DNA of 64,000 nucleotides from AC-32 sp035624425 (GTDB taxonomy: Bacteria > Actinomycetota > Thermoleophilia > Gaiellales > Gaiellaceae), in the NCBI GenBank assembly GCA_035624425.1, contig DASPRN010000036.1, positions 1-64,000 on the forward strand. Direction: 5' to 3'. This document shows positions 25,671-33,026 of the stretch, piece after piece. The notes beneath the pieces are model-generated. The model worked only from the letters and a program-made list of their open reading frames with translations, searched no databases and was not told the DNA's origin. The position numbers were made by a program, and so were the translations under genes. How positions within the stretch are numbered: the stretch's first letter is position 1; the number at the start of each line of letters is the position of its first letter.

Positions 25671-26807
25671 CTACTCGAGCACGTCGATGTGCCGCGCGGA
25701 GCAGAGGTCCTTCAGCACCTGCGGCCAGACGCTGACGCTGACCTCGCCGAGGTGGGCCTTGCGCAGCAGCAGCATCATCGTGCGCGACTGGCCGATCCCG
25801 GCGCCGATCGAGAGGGGGATCTCGTCGTGCAGGATCGCCTGGTGATACGGGAGCGCGAGGAAGTCGAGCTGGTCCGAGGACTCGAGCTGGCGAAGGAGCG
25901 CTTCCCTGGTCACGCGGATGCCGCCCGACATCAGCTCGTGGCGCCGGCGGGTGACCGGGTTCCAGACGAGGATGTCGCCGTTCAGCCCGTGCATCGGGCG
26001 GCCGTCCGCCGAGAGGGTCTCGGTCGACCAGTCGTCGTAGTCGGCGGCGCGGAGCTCGTGCGGGTAGCCGTCCGCGAGAGGCCAGCCGATTCCGTAGATG
26101 AAGATCGCCGGGTGCTCCTGCAGGATCGTCGTCTCGCGCTGTTTGCGCGGGAGGTCGGGATAGGCCTCGAGGATGTCCTCGGCGTGGAAGAACTCGAGCT
26201 CGTCGGGCAGCTCGGGGTAGCGCGGGTCGGCGAGCGCGGGCCAGCCCTGGCGCAGGAAGAAGTCCGCCTCCTTCAGCACCTTCCAGATCCGCCGCACCGT
26301 GTCGGTCAGGTAGTCGAGCGTCCGGTTCTCGGCCCGGATCGCCTTCTCCCAGTCCCACTGGTCGACGTAGGCGGAGTGGTCATGGTCGAGGAAGTAGTCC
26401 TTGCGCACGGCGCGCATGTCGGTGAGCAGGCCCTCGCCGGGGCCCATACCGAACTGGCGGAGCGCCATCCGCTTCCACTTGGTCGCCGCCTGGACGACTT
26501 CCGCGTCGATCGGATGCAGGCCGCGGTCGTTCGCGATATGGAAGCCGACCGGGGTGCGCGAGCCGTCGCGGTCGAGGTAGTCGTTGACGCCGCTCTCGGA
26601 GTCGACGATCAGCGGCACCTGCACCATCGTCAGGCCGAGCTCCTCGCAGAGCCGGTCCTCGATCAGCCGCTTCGCCGGGTAGAGCGCCTGCATCGTCTCC
26701 CTGGGCGAGAGCAGCGGTGCGTAGTCGTCCGGCAGGATGCCCGCGAGCTGGCCGTAGTCGCCGATGCCGGGACCGGCGAGATCTGCTTCCTTGGGAGTGA
26801 CGTTCAC
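25671..26807 (-). CDS. asnA: Aspartate-ammonia ligase (ammonia-dependent asparagine synthetase)
   Basis: 378 residues from GTG 26807. It makes asparagine from aspartate, ammonia and ATP in the cytoplasm, using a class II aminoacyl-tRNA-synthetase-like fold. Family segments: VDSESGVNDYLDRDGSRTP, VDQWDWEKAI, ELRAADYDDW, GLNGDILVWNP, LMSGGIRV, LPYHQAILHDEIP and IGAGIGQSRTMMLLLRKAHL, matching the E. coli AsnA order. It is about 50 residues longer than E. coli AsnA (330), mainly through an insertion around 190-225. The gene is preceded by a 69-base leader that also precedes tpl and tdh. A glutamine-dependent homologue lies at 59363. Confidence 0.93.
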   Translation of the reverse strand: MNVTPKEADLAGPGIGDYGQLAGILPDDYAPLLSPRETMQALYPAKRLIEDRLCEELGLTMVQVPLIVDSESGVNDYLDRDGSRTPVGFHIANDRGLHPIDAEVVQAATKWKRMALRQFGMGPGEGLLTDMRAVRKDYFLDHDHSAYVDQWDWEKAIRAENRTLDYLTDTVRRIWKVLKEADFFLRQGWPALADPRYPELPDELEFFHAEDILEAYPDLPRKQRETTILQEHPAIFIYGIGWPLADGYPHELRAADYDDWSTETLSADGRPMHGLNGDILVWNPVTRRRHELMSGGIRVTREALLRQLESSDQLDFLALPYHQAILHDEIPLSIGAGIGQSRTMMLLLRKAHLGEVSVSVWPQVLKDLCSARHIDVLE

Positions 26808-26876
26808 GGGCGAATCGTCCGCCGGGCCGGCCCGTACGGCATCAGTGCGCGCGCTGATCGGCTTGCGGGGAACTAC
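26808..26876 (-). repeat. GTAGTT leader, copy 1 (before asnA)
   Basis: In gene direction it begins GTAGTTCCCCGCA, has GCCGATCAGCGC in the middle and GATGCCG at positions 34-40, and ends exactly at the asnA GTG after 69 bases. ATCAG and CTGAT around GCGCGCG can form a small hairpin. The same layout precedes tpl (37880-37949) and tdh (31765-31833). This copy also encodes the last residues of the mgtA-like gene (from Arg-Ser-Ser-Pro on), whereas in the other two the TAG of GTAGTT is the stop codon of the upstream gene. An RNA-level regulatory leader or a mobile intergenic cassette is possible. Confidence 0.65.
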
Positions 26877-29418
26877 GCCATGAGCCGTTGCGGTAGAAGC
26901 GCTTCTTGCCCACCTCGACGAGCGCGAGGTAGGTCACGGCCATCACGGCGAGGATGGCGAGGAAGAGCGCCGGCAGGGGGCGGAAGCCCAGCACGTGCGC
27001 GAGCGGAGAGTAGGGGAGCAGGAGCCCGACGAGCGCGACCGCCAGCGTCGTCGCGAGCAGCGGCCGACTGGGGCGGCTGCTGAAGAAGGGCACTCGGCGG
27101 GTGCGGATCACGAAGACCACGAGCGACTGGGTCAACAGCGACTCCACGAACCAGCCGGTGTGGAAGAGCGGCGCATGCGCGTTGAAGACGAAGATCATCA
27201 CCGCGAAGGTGAGGAAGTCGTAGGCGGAGCTGATCGGCCCGAAGAAGGTCATGAAGCGGCGGATGAAGCCGATGTCCCAGTGCTCCGGCCGGCGGAGGAG
27301 CTCCTCGTCGACGTTGTCGGTCGGAATCGTCAGCTCGGAGCAGTCGTAAAGGAGGTTGTTGAGCAGGATCTGGCTCGGCAGCATCGGCAGGAAGGGGAGG
27401 AACAGCGAGGCGCCGGCCGCGCTGAACATATTCCCGAAGTTCGAGCTCGTCCCCATCAGGACGTACTTGGTCGTGTTCGCGAAGGTCCGCCTACCCTCGA
27501 CGACGCCCTCCGCGAGGACGCCGAGGCTCTTCTCCAGCAGGACGACGTCCGCCGCCTCCTTGGCCACGTCGACGGCGGTGTCGACCGAGATGCCGACGTC
27601 GGCGCGGTGGAGCGCGACCGCGTCGTTCACTCCGTCGCCGAGGAAGGCCACGTCATCGCCGTTGCGCTGCGCGGCCGAGATGAGGTCCGCCTTCTGCTCC
27701 GGGCTGACCCGGGCGAAGACCGTCGTCCGGGTCACGAGCTCGGCCAGCTCGTGTTCGCCGAGCCCCGCGAGGTCGGCGCCGCGGGCGACGCCCTTGACCG
27801 GCAGCCCGACCTCGCCGCAGACGTGTGCCGCCGTTCGCTCGTGGTCGCCGGTCAGCACCTTCAGCTCGATTCCGAGCCGCCGCAGCCGCTCGACCGACGC
27901 TGCTGCGTCGGCCTTCGGCGGGTCGGCGAAGACCAGGAACCCGAGCAGCTCGAGCCCGCTCTCGTCGCTCTCGTCGTAGGCCTGCTTGGTCTCGACGGTC
28001 CGCTCCGCGATCGCCAGCGTGCGGTGGCCGGCCGCGAGCAGCTGGTCGAGCGTGGCCGTGGCGGCTGCCGGCACGTCGGCGCAGCGCGCGAGTACTTCCT
28101 CGGCCGCGCCCTTGCAGAGAAGCCTGCGCCGGTGGCGCTCCTCGAGGACGACGGAGGTGCGCCGCCGCTCGAACGTGAACGGCAGCGTCGCCACCCGCTC
28201 CGCCGATCCCAGCTCGGCGGCCGCGACGGCCGGCTCGAGCGCCGACCACAGCGCGAGATCGAGCGTGTTCCCGAGCGGGACCTCTCCGTGCTCGGCCTCG
28301 AGCGAGCTGCAGAGCAGGCCGAGCCGGACGAGCCCTGGGGCCGGCTTGCCCGCCGGCTCGACCGCCTCGCGGAACTGGATCCGGCCCTCGGTCAGCGTGC
28401 CGGTCTTGTCGGTGAAGAGCACGTCCGCGTCACCGAGGTCCTCGATCGAGACGAGGCGCTTCACGAGCACCGAGCGGCGCGCCATCCGCCGCGCGCCGGT
28501 CGAGAGGCTGACGGTCACGATCGCCGGCAGGAGCTGCGGCGTCAGCCCGACGGCGATCGCCAGCGAGAAGAGCAGCGCGTCGAGGACGGGCTTTCCGAGG
28601 GCGGAGTTGACGATGAAGATGAACGCCGTCAGGACGGCGGTCACCTTCGCCAGCAGGCCCGCGTACGAGTTCAGGCCGCGCTGGAAGGCGGTCGGCGGCT
28701 GGCGCTCCTGCAGGCCGCCCGCGACGCGCCCGAGCCGCGTGTCCGCGCCCGTGGCGGCCACGACGCCGAGCCCGCTCCCGCTGCGGACGATCGTGCCCGT
28801 GTAGGCGCAGTCGGCGTGGACCGCGCCGGCGGCCTCGTCGCCGACGGCGACGGTCTTCTCTGCGGGATAGGCCTCGCCGGTGAGTGCGGCCTCGTCCACG
28901 GTCAGCTCGCTCGCCTCGAGCAGGCGCAGGTCGGCCGGGACGACGTCGCCCGCCTGCAGCAGGCAGACGTCGCCCGTCACGAGCTCGGCGGCCGGCAGCT
29001 CGACCGGCGCGCCGTCCCGGCAGACGTTCGCCCGCCTGCCGGTGCGCTCCTGGAGCGCCGCCATCGTCTGCTCGCTGCGGTACTCGTTGAAGAACCCGAG
29101 CGCGACGCTCACGCCGACGATCGCCAGGATGATCCCGCCGTCGACGCCCTGGCCGACGCCGATCGAGACCGCGGCGGCTGCGAGCAGCAGCCCGAGCAGC
29201 GGGCTCCGCAGCTGGGCCAGAAGGACGGTGAGGAAGGTCCTGCCCGGGCGGCCGAGCTCGTTCGGCCCCTCTCGCTCCAGCCGAGCGGCCGCCTCGGCCG
29301 CGCTCAGGCCGTCGCCGGAGGTGCCGAGCTCCGAGAGCGCCGCTTCCGGCTCGAGGCCGGCGACCCGGTCGAGCAGCTCGTTCGGCGGCACGGCACGGCT
29401 GGGCGTAGCGACCGCCAT
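26842..29418 (-). CDS. mgtA: MgtA-like P-type ATPase (putative magnesium transporter)
   Basis: 858 residues from ATG 29418. Domain order is that of type III/II P-ATPases: N-terminal cation domain, two helices, actuator domain (LTGEAYPAEK at 179-188), M3/M4, phosphorylation site DKTGT at 337-341, LCKGAAEE, VLTGDHERTAAHVCGE, FLGDGVNDAVALHRAD and six C-terminal helices. The M4 segment GLTPQLLPAIVT is placed as in MgtA (GLTPEMLP) but has Gln for the family Glu, and the actuator has TGEA instead of TGES. Both changes affect residues normally involved in ion binding or dephosphorylation. Magnesium is therefore an inference and another ion is possible. Its 3' end runs into the GTAGTT leader. Confidence 0.85.
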   Translation of the reverse strand: MAVATPSRAVPPNELLDRVAGLEPEAALSELGTSGDGLSAAEAAARLEREGPNELGRPGRTFLTVLLAQLRSPLLGLLLAAAAVSIGVGQGVDGGIILAIVGVSVALGFFNEYRSEQTMAALQERTGRRANVCRDGAPVELPAAELVTGDVCLLQAGDVVPADLRLLEASELTVDEAALTGEAYPAEKTVAVGDEAAGAVHADCAYTGTIVRSGSGLGVVAATGADTRLGRVAGGLQERQPPTAFQRGLNSYAGLLAKVTAVLTAFIFIVNSALGKPVLDALLFSLAIAVGLTPQLLPAIVTVSLSTGARRMARRSVLVKRLVSIEDLGDADVLFTDKTGTLTEGRIQFREAVEPAGKPAPGLVRLGLLCSSLEAEHGEVPLGNTLDLALWSALEPAVAAAELGSAERVATLPFTFERRRTSVVLEERHRRRLLCKGAAEEVLARCADVPAAATATLDQLLAAGHRTLAIAERTVETKQAYDESDESGLELLGFLVFADPPKADAAASVERLRRLGIELKVLTGDHERTAAHVCGEVGLPVKGVARGADLAGLGEHELAELVTRTTVFARVSPEQKADLISAAQRNGDDVAFLGDGVNDAVALHRADVGISVDTAVDVAKEAADVVLLEKSLGVLAEGVVEGRRTFANTTKYVLMGTSSNFGNMFSAAGASLFLPFLPMLPSQILLNNLLYDCSELTIPTDNVDEELLRRPEHWDIGFIRRFMTFFGPISSAYDFLTFAVMIFVFNAHAPLFHTGWFVESLLTQSLVVFVIRTRRVPFFSSRPSRPLLATTLAVALVGLLLPYSPLAHVLGFRPLPALFLAILAVMAVTYLALVEVGKKRFYRNGSWRSSPQADQRAH

Positions 29419-29421
29419 CAG

Positions 29422-30540
29422 CTACGTCCCGGCCGGCGGCGACGCGAGTCGGACCGCGTCGGCGATCAGACGGCCCCGCGCCGGCGTCGTGCGCGAGATC
29501 CGCAGGAGCGCGCTGTCCCCCGGGACGAAGCCGAACGTGCCGAGTAGGTGCCAGCGCCCGCCTCCGAACCGCTCGTCGACCGCGACCCAGCGCCGCCCCG
29601 TCGCCGTCTCGACCGCGATCCGCGCGTGGGCGCTGTACGCGGCGTCGGCCGGCCACCAGGCGTAGACCCGGTACGAGCCGGCCTGGGGGACCGTGAGGCG
29701 GAAGCTTGCCGGGTCGTCGACCGCCGCCGGCGAGGCGTAGTGGTAGCCGCGCCCGTAGCGCTTCTTGTTCCAGGAGCTCGAGTGCCAGCTCTTCGACGCC
29801 GAGAAGCGGGACGAGCCGTCGTCCGCCACCTGCGCGTAGCGCGCTGCGTAGGCATAGACGGTCGTCAGCTTGTAGCCGCGTGCCCGGATCGCGTCGATCA
29901 CGCCGGGCAGGGCGTCCGCGTCGAGCGTCGAGCCGTCCGGCGCCGAGCCGGTATGCATGAGCACGATCTCGCCGGGTTGCAGCGAGCCGAGCACCCGCTG
30001 CCGCACGCTCGTGACCGACCGGCCGCCGGAGGTCCCCTGCCACCCGAGCGTGTCCACCGTCCAGCGGATGCTCCCGTAGCCGAGCCCGTTGACGAGGGCG
30101 ATGGTCCTTGCGTCGCGGGCGCCGTAGGGAAAGCGGAACATCGGCCTGGGGTCGGCCGAGGTCGCGGCCCGGATCGCCTGCGCGCCCCGGGAGACCTCGC
30201 TGCGGACGGCGGCGTCGGAGAGCCCCGTCAGATCGGGATGGTCATAGGTGTGGTTGCCGACCGGGTACCGGGCCGCGATCTTGCGAGCAGTGGCCGCGAA
30301 CTGCTCGGCGAAGCGGCCGGTGAGGAAGAAGGTCGCCGGCGCCCGCTTGGCCGCGAGGGTCGCCATGATCGAGGCGGCGCCGTCGGCGTTGCCGCCCGCG
30401 TCGAAGGTGAGGGCGACGACCCGCGAGCGCGTCGGCAGCCGCGTCCACTCCGTCCCTTTCAGGGAAGGAGGCAGGCTCTGGGAGGCCGCGAGCGCCATCA
30501 CCGCCGCCACCAGAACCGGGGTCGCTGCGTTCGCATTCAT
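29422..30540 (-). CDS. Secreted polysaccharide deacetylase with C-terminal golvesin-like domain
   Basis: 372 residues from ATG 30540. A signal peptide (about 1-22, ending near ALAASQS) is followed by a NodB domain. Motif 1 is VVALTFDAGGNADG (catalytic Asp kept; the second, metal-binding Asp of TFDDG is Ala, as in some subfamilies). Motif 2 is GNHTYDHPDL (H-x3-H) and motif 3 RFPYGARD. The late motif VLMHTGS supplies a histidine. Residues from about 275 on (YRVYAWWPADAAYSAHARI, GFVPGDSALLRISRTT) match golvesin/xanthan-lyase-type beta-sandwich domains that bind glycans. It probably deacetylates an N-acetylated wall or capsule glycan outside the cell. It ends three bases before the mgtA start. 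Confidence 0.85.
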   Translation of the reverse strand: MNANAATPVLVAAVMALAASQSLPPSLKGTEWTRLPTRSRVVALTFDAGGNADGAASIMATLAAKRAPATFFLTGRFAEQFAATARKIAARYPVGNHTYDHPDLTGLSDAAVRSEVSRGAQAIRAATSADPRPMFRFPYGARDARTIALVNGLGYGSIRWTVDTLGWQGTSGGRSVTSVRQRVLGSLQPGEIVLMHTGSAPDGSTLDADALPGVIDAIRARGYKLTTVYAYAARYAQVADDGSSRFSASKSWHSSSWNKKRYGRGYHYASPAAVDDPASFRLTVPQAGSYRVYAWWPADAAYSAHARIAVETATGRRWVAVDERFGGGRWHLLGTFGFVPGDSALLRISRTTPARGRLIADAVRLASPPAGT

Positions 30541-30643
30541 CGAACGCAGCCTGCTGCGGCGGCCCTCGGCCCGCATCGGGGACGCCGCCGATGGAGGCTG
30601 CGGCGAGCTACGGAGGGCGGTTTACCCGCCCCATAATGGCCCT
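30541..30643. promoter_or_regulatory. Divergent intergenic region, possible promoter
   Basis: A 103-base gap between the deacetylase (minus) and the site-2 protease (plus). CATAAT at 30632-30637 resembles a -10 element and lies seven bases before GTG 30644, so the plus-strand message could be nearly leaderless. No convincing -35 box is seen. GCCGCCGATGGAGGCTGCGGC is GC-rich and weakly self-complementary. Confidence 0.3.
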
Positions 30644-31768
30644 GTGCAGCCGACCTTCTCGCTGGGCCGAGTCGCCGGAGTCGAGATCGGCGTCAACTGG
30701 AGCTGGGCCTTCGTCTTCGCGCTGATCGTCTGGTCGCTCGCCTCGGGCGTCTTCCCCAACCAGAACCCGGGCCTCTCGCACGGCGAGTACATCGGGATGG
30801 CGCTCGTGGCGGCGGTCCTCTTCTTCGTGTCGCTGCTGCTGCACGAGCTCGGGCACGCGGTGCAGGCCCGGCGCGACGGCCTCGTGATCGAAGGCATCAC
30901 GCTCTGGCTCTTCGGCGGTGTCGCCCGTTTCCGGGGAGAGCTGCCGAGCGCCGGCGCGGAGTTCCGGATGGCGATCGCCGGACCGTTGGTCACGCTCGTG
31001 ATCGGCAGTGTCTTCGTCGCCCTCGCGGCACTCGCACCGCTCCCGGACGCGGTCGACGGCGTGGCCGCCTGGCTCGGCTACATCAACCTCTTCCTGCTTG
31101 CCTTCAACCTGCTGCCCGCGCTGCCGCTCGACGGCGGCCGCGTGCTGCGGTCGGCGCTCTGGGCCGCCAGGCACGACTTCGCCTGGGCGACGGTCGTCGC
31201 GGCCGAGATCGGCCGCGCCTTCGGCTGCCTGATGATCGCCGGCGGTCTCGCCCTGTTCATCTTCCAGGGCAGCTTCAGCGGCGCCTGGCTCGCCTTCCTC
31301 GGCTGGTTCCTGCTCGGCGCGGCCGGGATGGAGGCGCGCCACCTCGCCGTGCGCCAGGCGCTCGAAGGGCTGAAGGTGAGCCACTTCATGATCCGCGACC
31401 CGGTCACGGCCGATCCCGACGAGACGCTCGGCGACTTCATGGACGGGGTCGCCGGGGTTGCCCGCTACACCGCGTACCCGGTCGTCCACGGCGGCGAGGC
31501 GCTGGGCATCCTGCCGCTCCGCCGCGTGCTCGAGACGCCGCGCCGGGAATGGGACGAGCGGAGCGTCCGCGAGCGGATGGTCGCACGGGACGAGGTACCA
31601 CGGCTCCGGCCCGACGAGGACGCGCTGCAGGCGCTCGAGGAGCTCAGCGAGGGGGATCTCCACCGTGGGCTCGTGCTCGACGACGGGCGCTTCGCCGGCT
31701 TCGTGTCGATCACCGATATCGTGAGGCTGCTCGGGGTGCCGCGACGCCGCCGGCCGGCCGCTGCGTAG
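30644..31768 (+). CDS. Site-2-type membrane metalloprotease (M50) with C-terminal CBS domains
   Basis: 374 residues from GTG 30644. Six membrane helices. The zinc site HELGH is at 67-71 and the second motif LPALPLDGGR at 157-166, giving the S2P/SpoIVFB-like active site in the membrane. A CBS pair follows from about residue 240 (VSHFMIRDPVTADPDE, VPRLRPDEDAL, FAGFVSITDIVRLLG), as in many bacterial and archaeal M50 enzymes, and probably lets adenine nucleotides control cleavage. The substrate (an anti-sigma factor or a signal-peptide remnant) is unknown. Its TAG is part of the leader copy before tdh. Confidence 0.9.
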   Translation: MQPTFSLGRVAGVEIGVNWSWAFVFALIVWSLASGVFPNQNPGLSHGEYIGMALVAAVLFFVSLLLHELGHAVQARRDGLVIEGITLWLFGGVARFRGELPSAGAEFRMAIAGPLVTLVIGSVFVALAALAPLPDAVDGVAAWLGYINLFLLAFNLLPALPLDGGRVLRSALWAARHDFAWATVVAAEIGRAFGCLMIAGGLALFIFQGSFSGAWLAFLGWFLLGAAGMEARHLAVRQALEGLKVSHFMIRDPVTADPDETLGDFMDGVAGVARYTAYPVVHGGEALGILPLRRVLETPRREWDERSVRERMVARDEVPRLRPDEDALQALEELSEGDLHRGLVLDDGRFAGFVSITDIVRLLGVPRRRRPAAA

Positions 31769-31833
31769 TTGTCCGAAACGCGGTCGGGCCAGGCCCGGAT
31801 GCCGGACGGAACCTCGCGCAGGAGCCTTTGCCC
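31765..31833 (+). repeat. GTAGTT leader, copy 2 (before tdh)
   Basis: It begins GTAGTTGTCCGAAAC, has GATGCCG at positions 34-40, the same place as in the asnA leader, and ends at GTG 31834 after 69 bases. CGGGCC and GGCCCG form an inner hairpin and GTCCG/CGGAC an outer one. The TAG of GTAGTT is the stop codon of the upstream protease gene. It is the most diverged of the three copies. Confidence 0.55.
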
Positions 31834-32925
31834 GTGGAGACGATGCCTGCACTTCGCAAGCTCGGGCGCGAGCCGGGGCTGAGCCTGGTCGAGCTGCCGG
31901 TGCCTGAGCCCGGCGAGGGCGAGGTGCTCGTCGAGGTCGAGGCCGCGAGCGTCTGCGGAACCGACCTGCACATCGAGCGCTGGGACGGCTGGGCGCAGCA
32001 GCGGATCGCGCCGCCGCTCACGCTCGGACACGAGTTCGCGGGCACGGTCGTCGCCACGGGCCCCGGCGTCCGGCTCGCCGCCGAGGGCGACTACGTCTCG
32101 GCCGAGAGCCACGTCACCTGCGGCGCCTGCTTCCAGTGCCGCACGGGGCACGCCCACATGTGTGAGCACACGAGCATCCTCGGAGTCGACCGCGAGGGCG
32201 CGTTCGCACGATACGTCGCCGTCCCGGACTCCGTCATCTGGCAGAACGACCGCGCAAAGCTCCCGCCGGAGATCGCGACCCTGCAGGAGCCGTTCGGCAA
32301 TGCCGTGTTCGCCACGAGCGACCACGAGCTGACCGGCCGCTCGGTCGCCGTGCTGGGCTGCGGGCCGGTCGGCCTGTTCGCGATTGCGATCGCGCGCGCC
32401 TCCGGCGCCGCCGTCGTCCTCGCCGCCGACCGGAGCGCCTTCCGGCTCGAGCTGGCGACGCGGATGGGCGCGAGCGCGGTCATCGACGTCGATGCCGTGG
32501 AGGACGAGGCGGGCTGGTTCCTCGAGCACCACGAGGGACTCGGCTTCGACGTCGTCTTCGAGATGTCGGGCGCGGGCCGCGCGGTCGCAGATGCCTTCCG
32601 CATCGCGCGCAACGGCGGCAAGGTCGTCCTCTTCGGGATCCCCGACCGCCCGGTCGCGATCGACGTCGCCGAGACGCTGATCTTCAAGAACCTGGAGGTG
32701 CACGCGATCAGCGGCCGCCGGATCTTCGAGACCTGGTACCGGACGCGGTGGCTGCTGGAGAGCGGCGTCGTCGACCTTCGGCCGCTGGTCACGCACGAGC
32801 TGCCGCTGGAGGAGTTCGCGACCGCCTTCGCGGCGCTGGAGGCCGGGGAGGCCTGCAAGATCGTCCTCTATCCCGGCGCGCTCCCCGACCGGCTGCGGCC
32901 CGGCGCCGCGGAGGCTCTCGCATGA
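31834..32925 (+). CDS. tdh: L-threonine 3-dehydrogenase (zinc-dependent alcohol dehydrogenase family)
   Basis: 363 residues from GTG 31834, chosen over ATG 31843 because AGGAG lies nine bases upstream and the other two leader-bearing genes also start at a GTG in this position. The enzyme oxidises threonine to 2-amino-3-ketobutyrate with NAD. Visible residues: catalytic zinc Cys41 and His66-Glu67 (GHEFAG), structural zinc cysteines 96, 99, 102 and 110, and nucleotide site LGCGPVG about 174-180. Its partner kbl lies just downstream, separated only by the 34-codon element. The pair converts threonine to glycine and acetyl-CoA. Confidence 0.92.
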   Translation: METMPALRKLGREPGLSLVELPVPEPGEGEVLVEVEAASVCGTDLHIERWDGWAQQRIAPPLTLGHEFAGTVVATGPGVRLAAEGDYVSAESHVTCGACFQCRTGHAHMCEHTSILGVDREGAFARYVAVPDSVIWQNDRAKLPPEIATLQEPFGNAVFATSDHELTGRSVAVLGCGPVGLFAIAIARASGAAVVLAADRSAFRLELATRMGASAVIDVDAVEDEAGWFLEHHEGLGFDVVFEMSGAGRAVADAFRIARNGGKVVLFGIPDRPVAIDVAETLIFKNLEVHAISGRRIFETWYRTRWLLESGVVDLRPLVTHELPLEEFATAFAALEAGEACKIVLYPGALPDRLRPGAAEALA

Positions 32926-33026
32926 GCCGGCGCTTGCGACGGCGTGCTCAGGCCGAGCGGGCTCTCCCCGTTCGGCCGTCTGAAACGACCGGTCGCCACG
33001 CTGGAACCGAGACGGGTTCCGCATGA
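32922..33026 (+). CDS. 34-residue small ORF between tdh and kbl (element copy 1)
   Basis: The ATG overlaps the tdh stop and the TGA overlaps the kbl start, both as ATGA, so this 105-base frame exactly fills the gap. The product begins MSRRLRRRAQAERALPVR and continues with PSETTGRH. It aligns without gaps to the equally long frame at 42413-42517 (shared RRLR, QAE, P-x-R, SE-x-T, RH). The third copy at 47791-47937 carries the same pattern after four extra codons. Third-position changes (CGA/CGG/CGC, TCT/TCG, CCC/CCT) fit selection on protein, but the same bases form conserved hairpins. Translation is therefore likely but not proven. Product basic, no known domain. Confidence 0.45.
   Translation: MSRRLRRRAQAERALPVRPSETTGRHAGTETGSA
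32926..32989 (+). repeat. Three-hairpin element, copy 1
   Basis: Hairpin 1 at 32926-32943 (GCCGGCGC-TT-GCGACGGC, one mismatch, CUUG-type loop). Hairpin 2 at 32951-32977 (11 pairs, one G-T, five-base loop CTCTC). Hairpin 3 at 32978-32989 (GTC-TGAAAC-GAC). Spacing between the TT of hairpin 1 and the GAA of hairpin 3 is 48 bases in all three copies. It lies between tdh and kbl, inside the 34-codon frame. Confidence 0.7.

Noticed and set aside
32926..33022. Glycine riboswitch between tdh and kbl, suggested by GGGAGAGCC on the reverse strand
   Set aside because: The match is on the wrong strand for kbl, the conserved glycine-aptamer core is missing, and the same sequence occurs at the unrelated ATPase locus.
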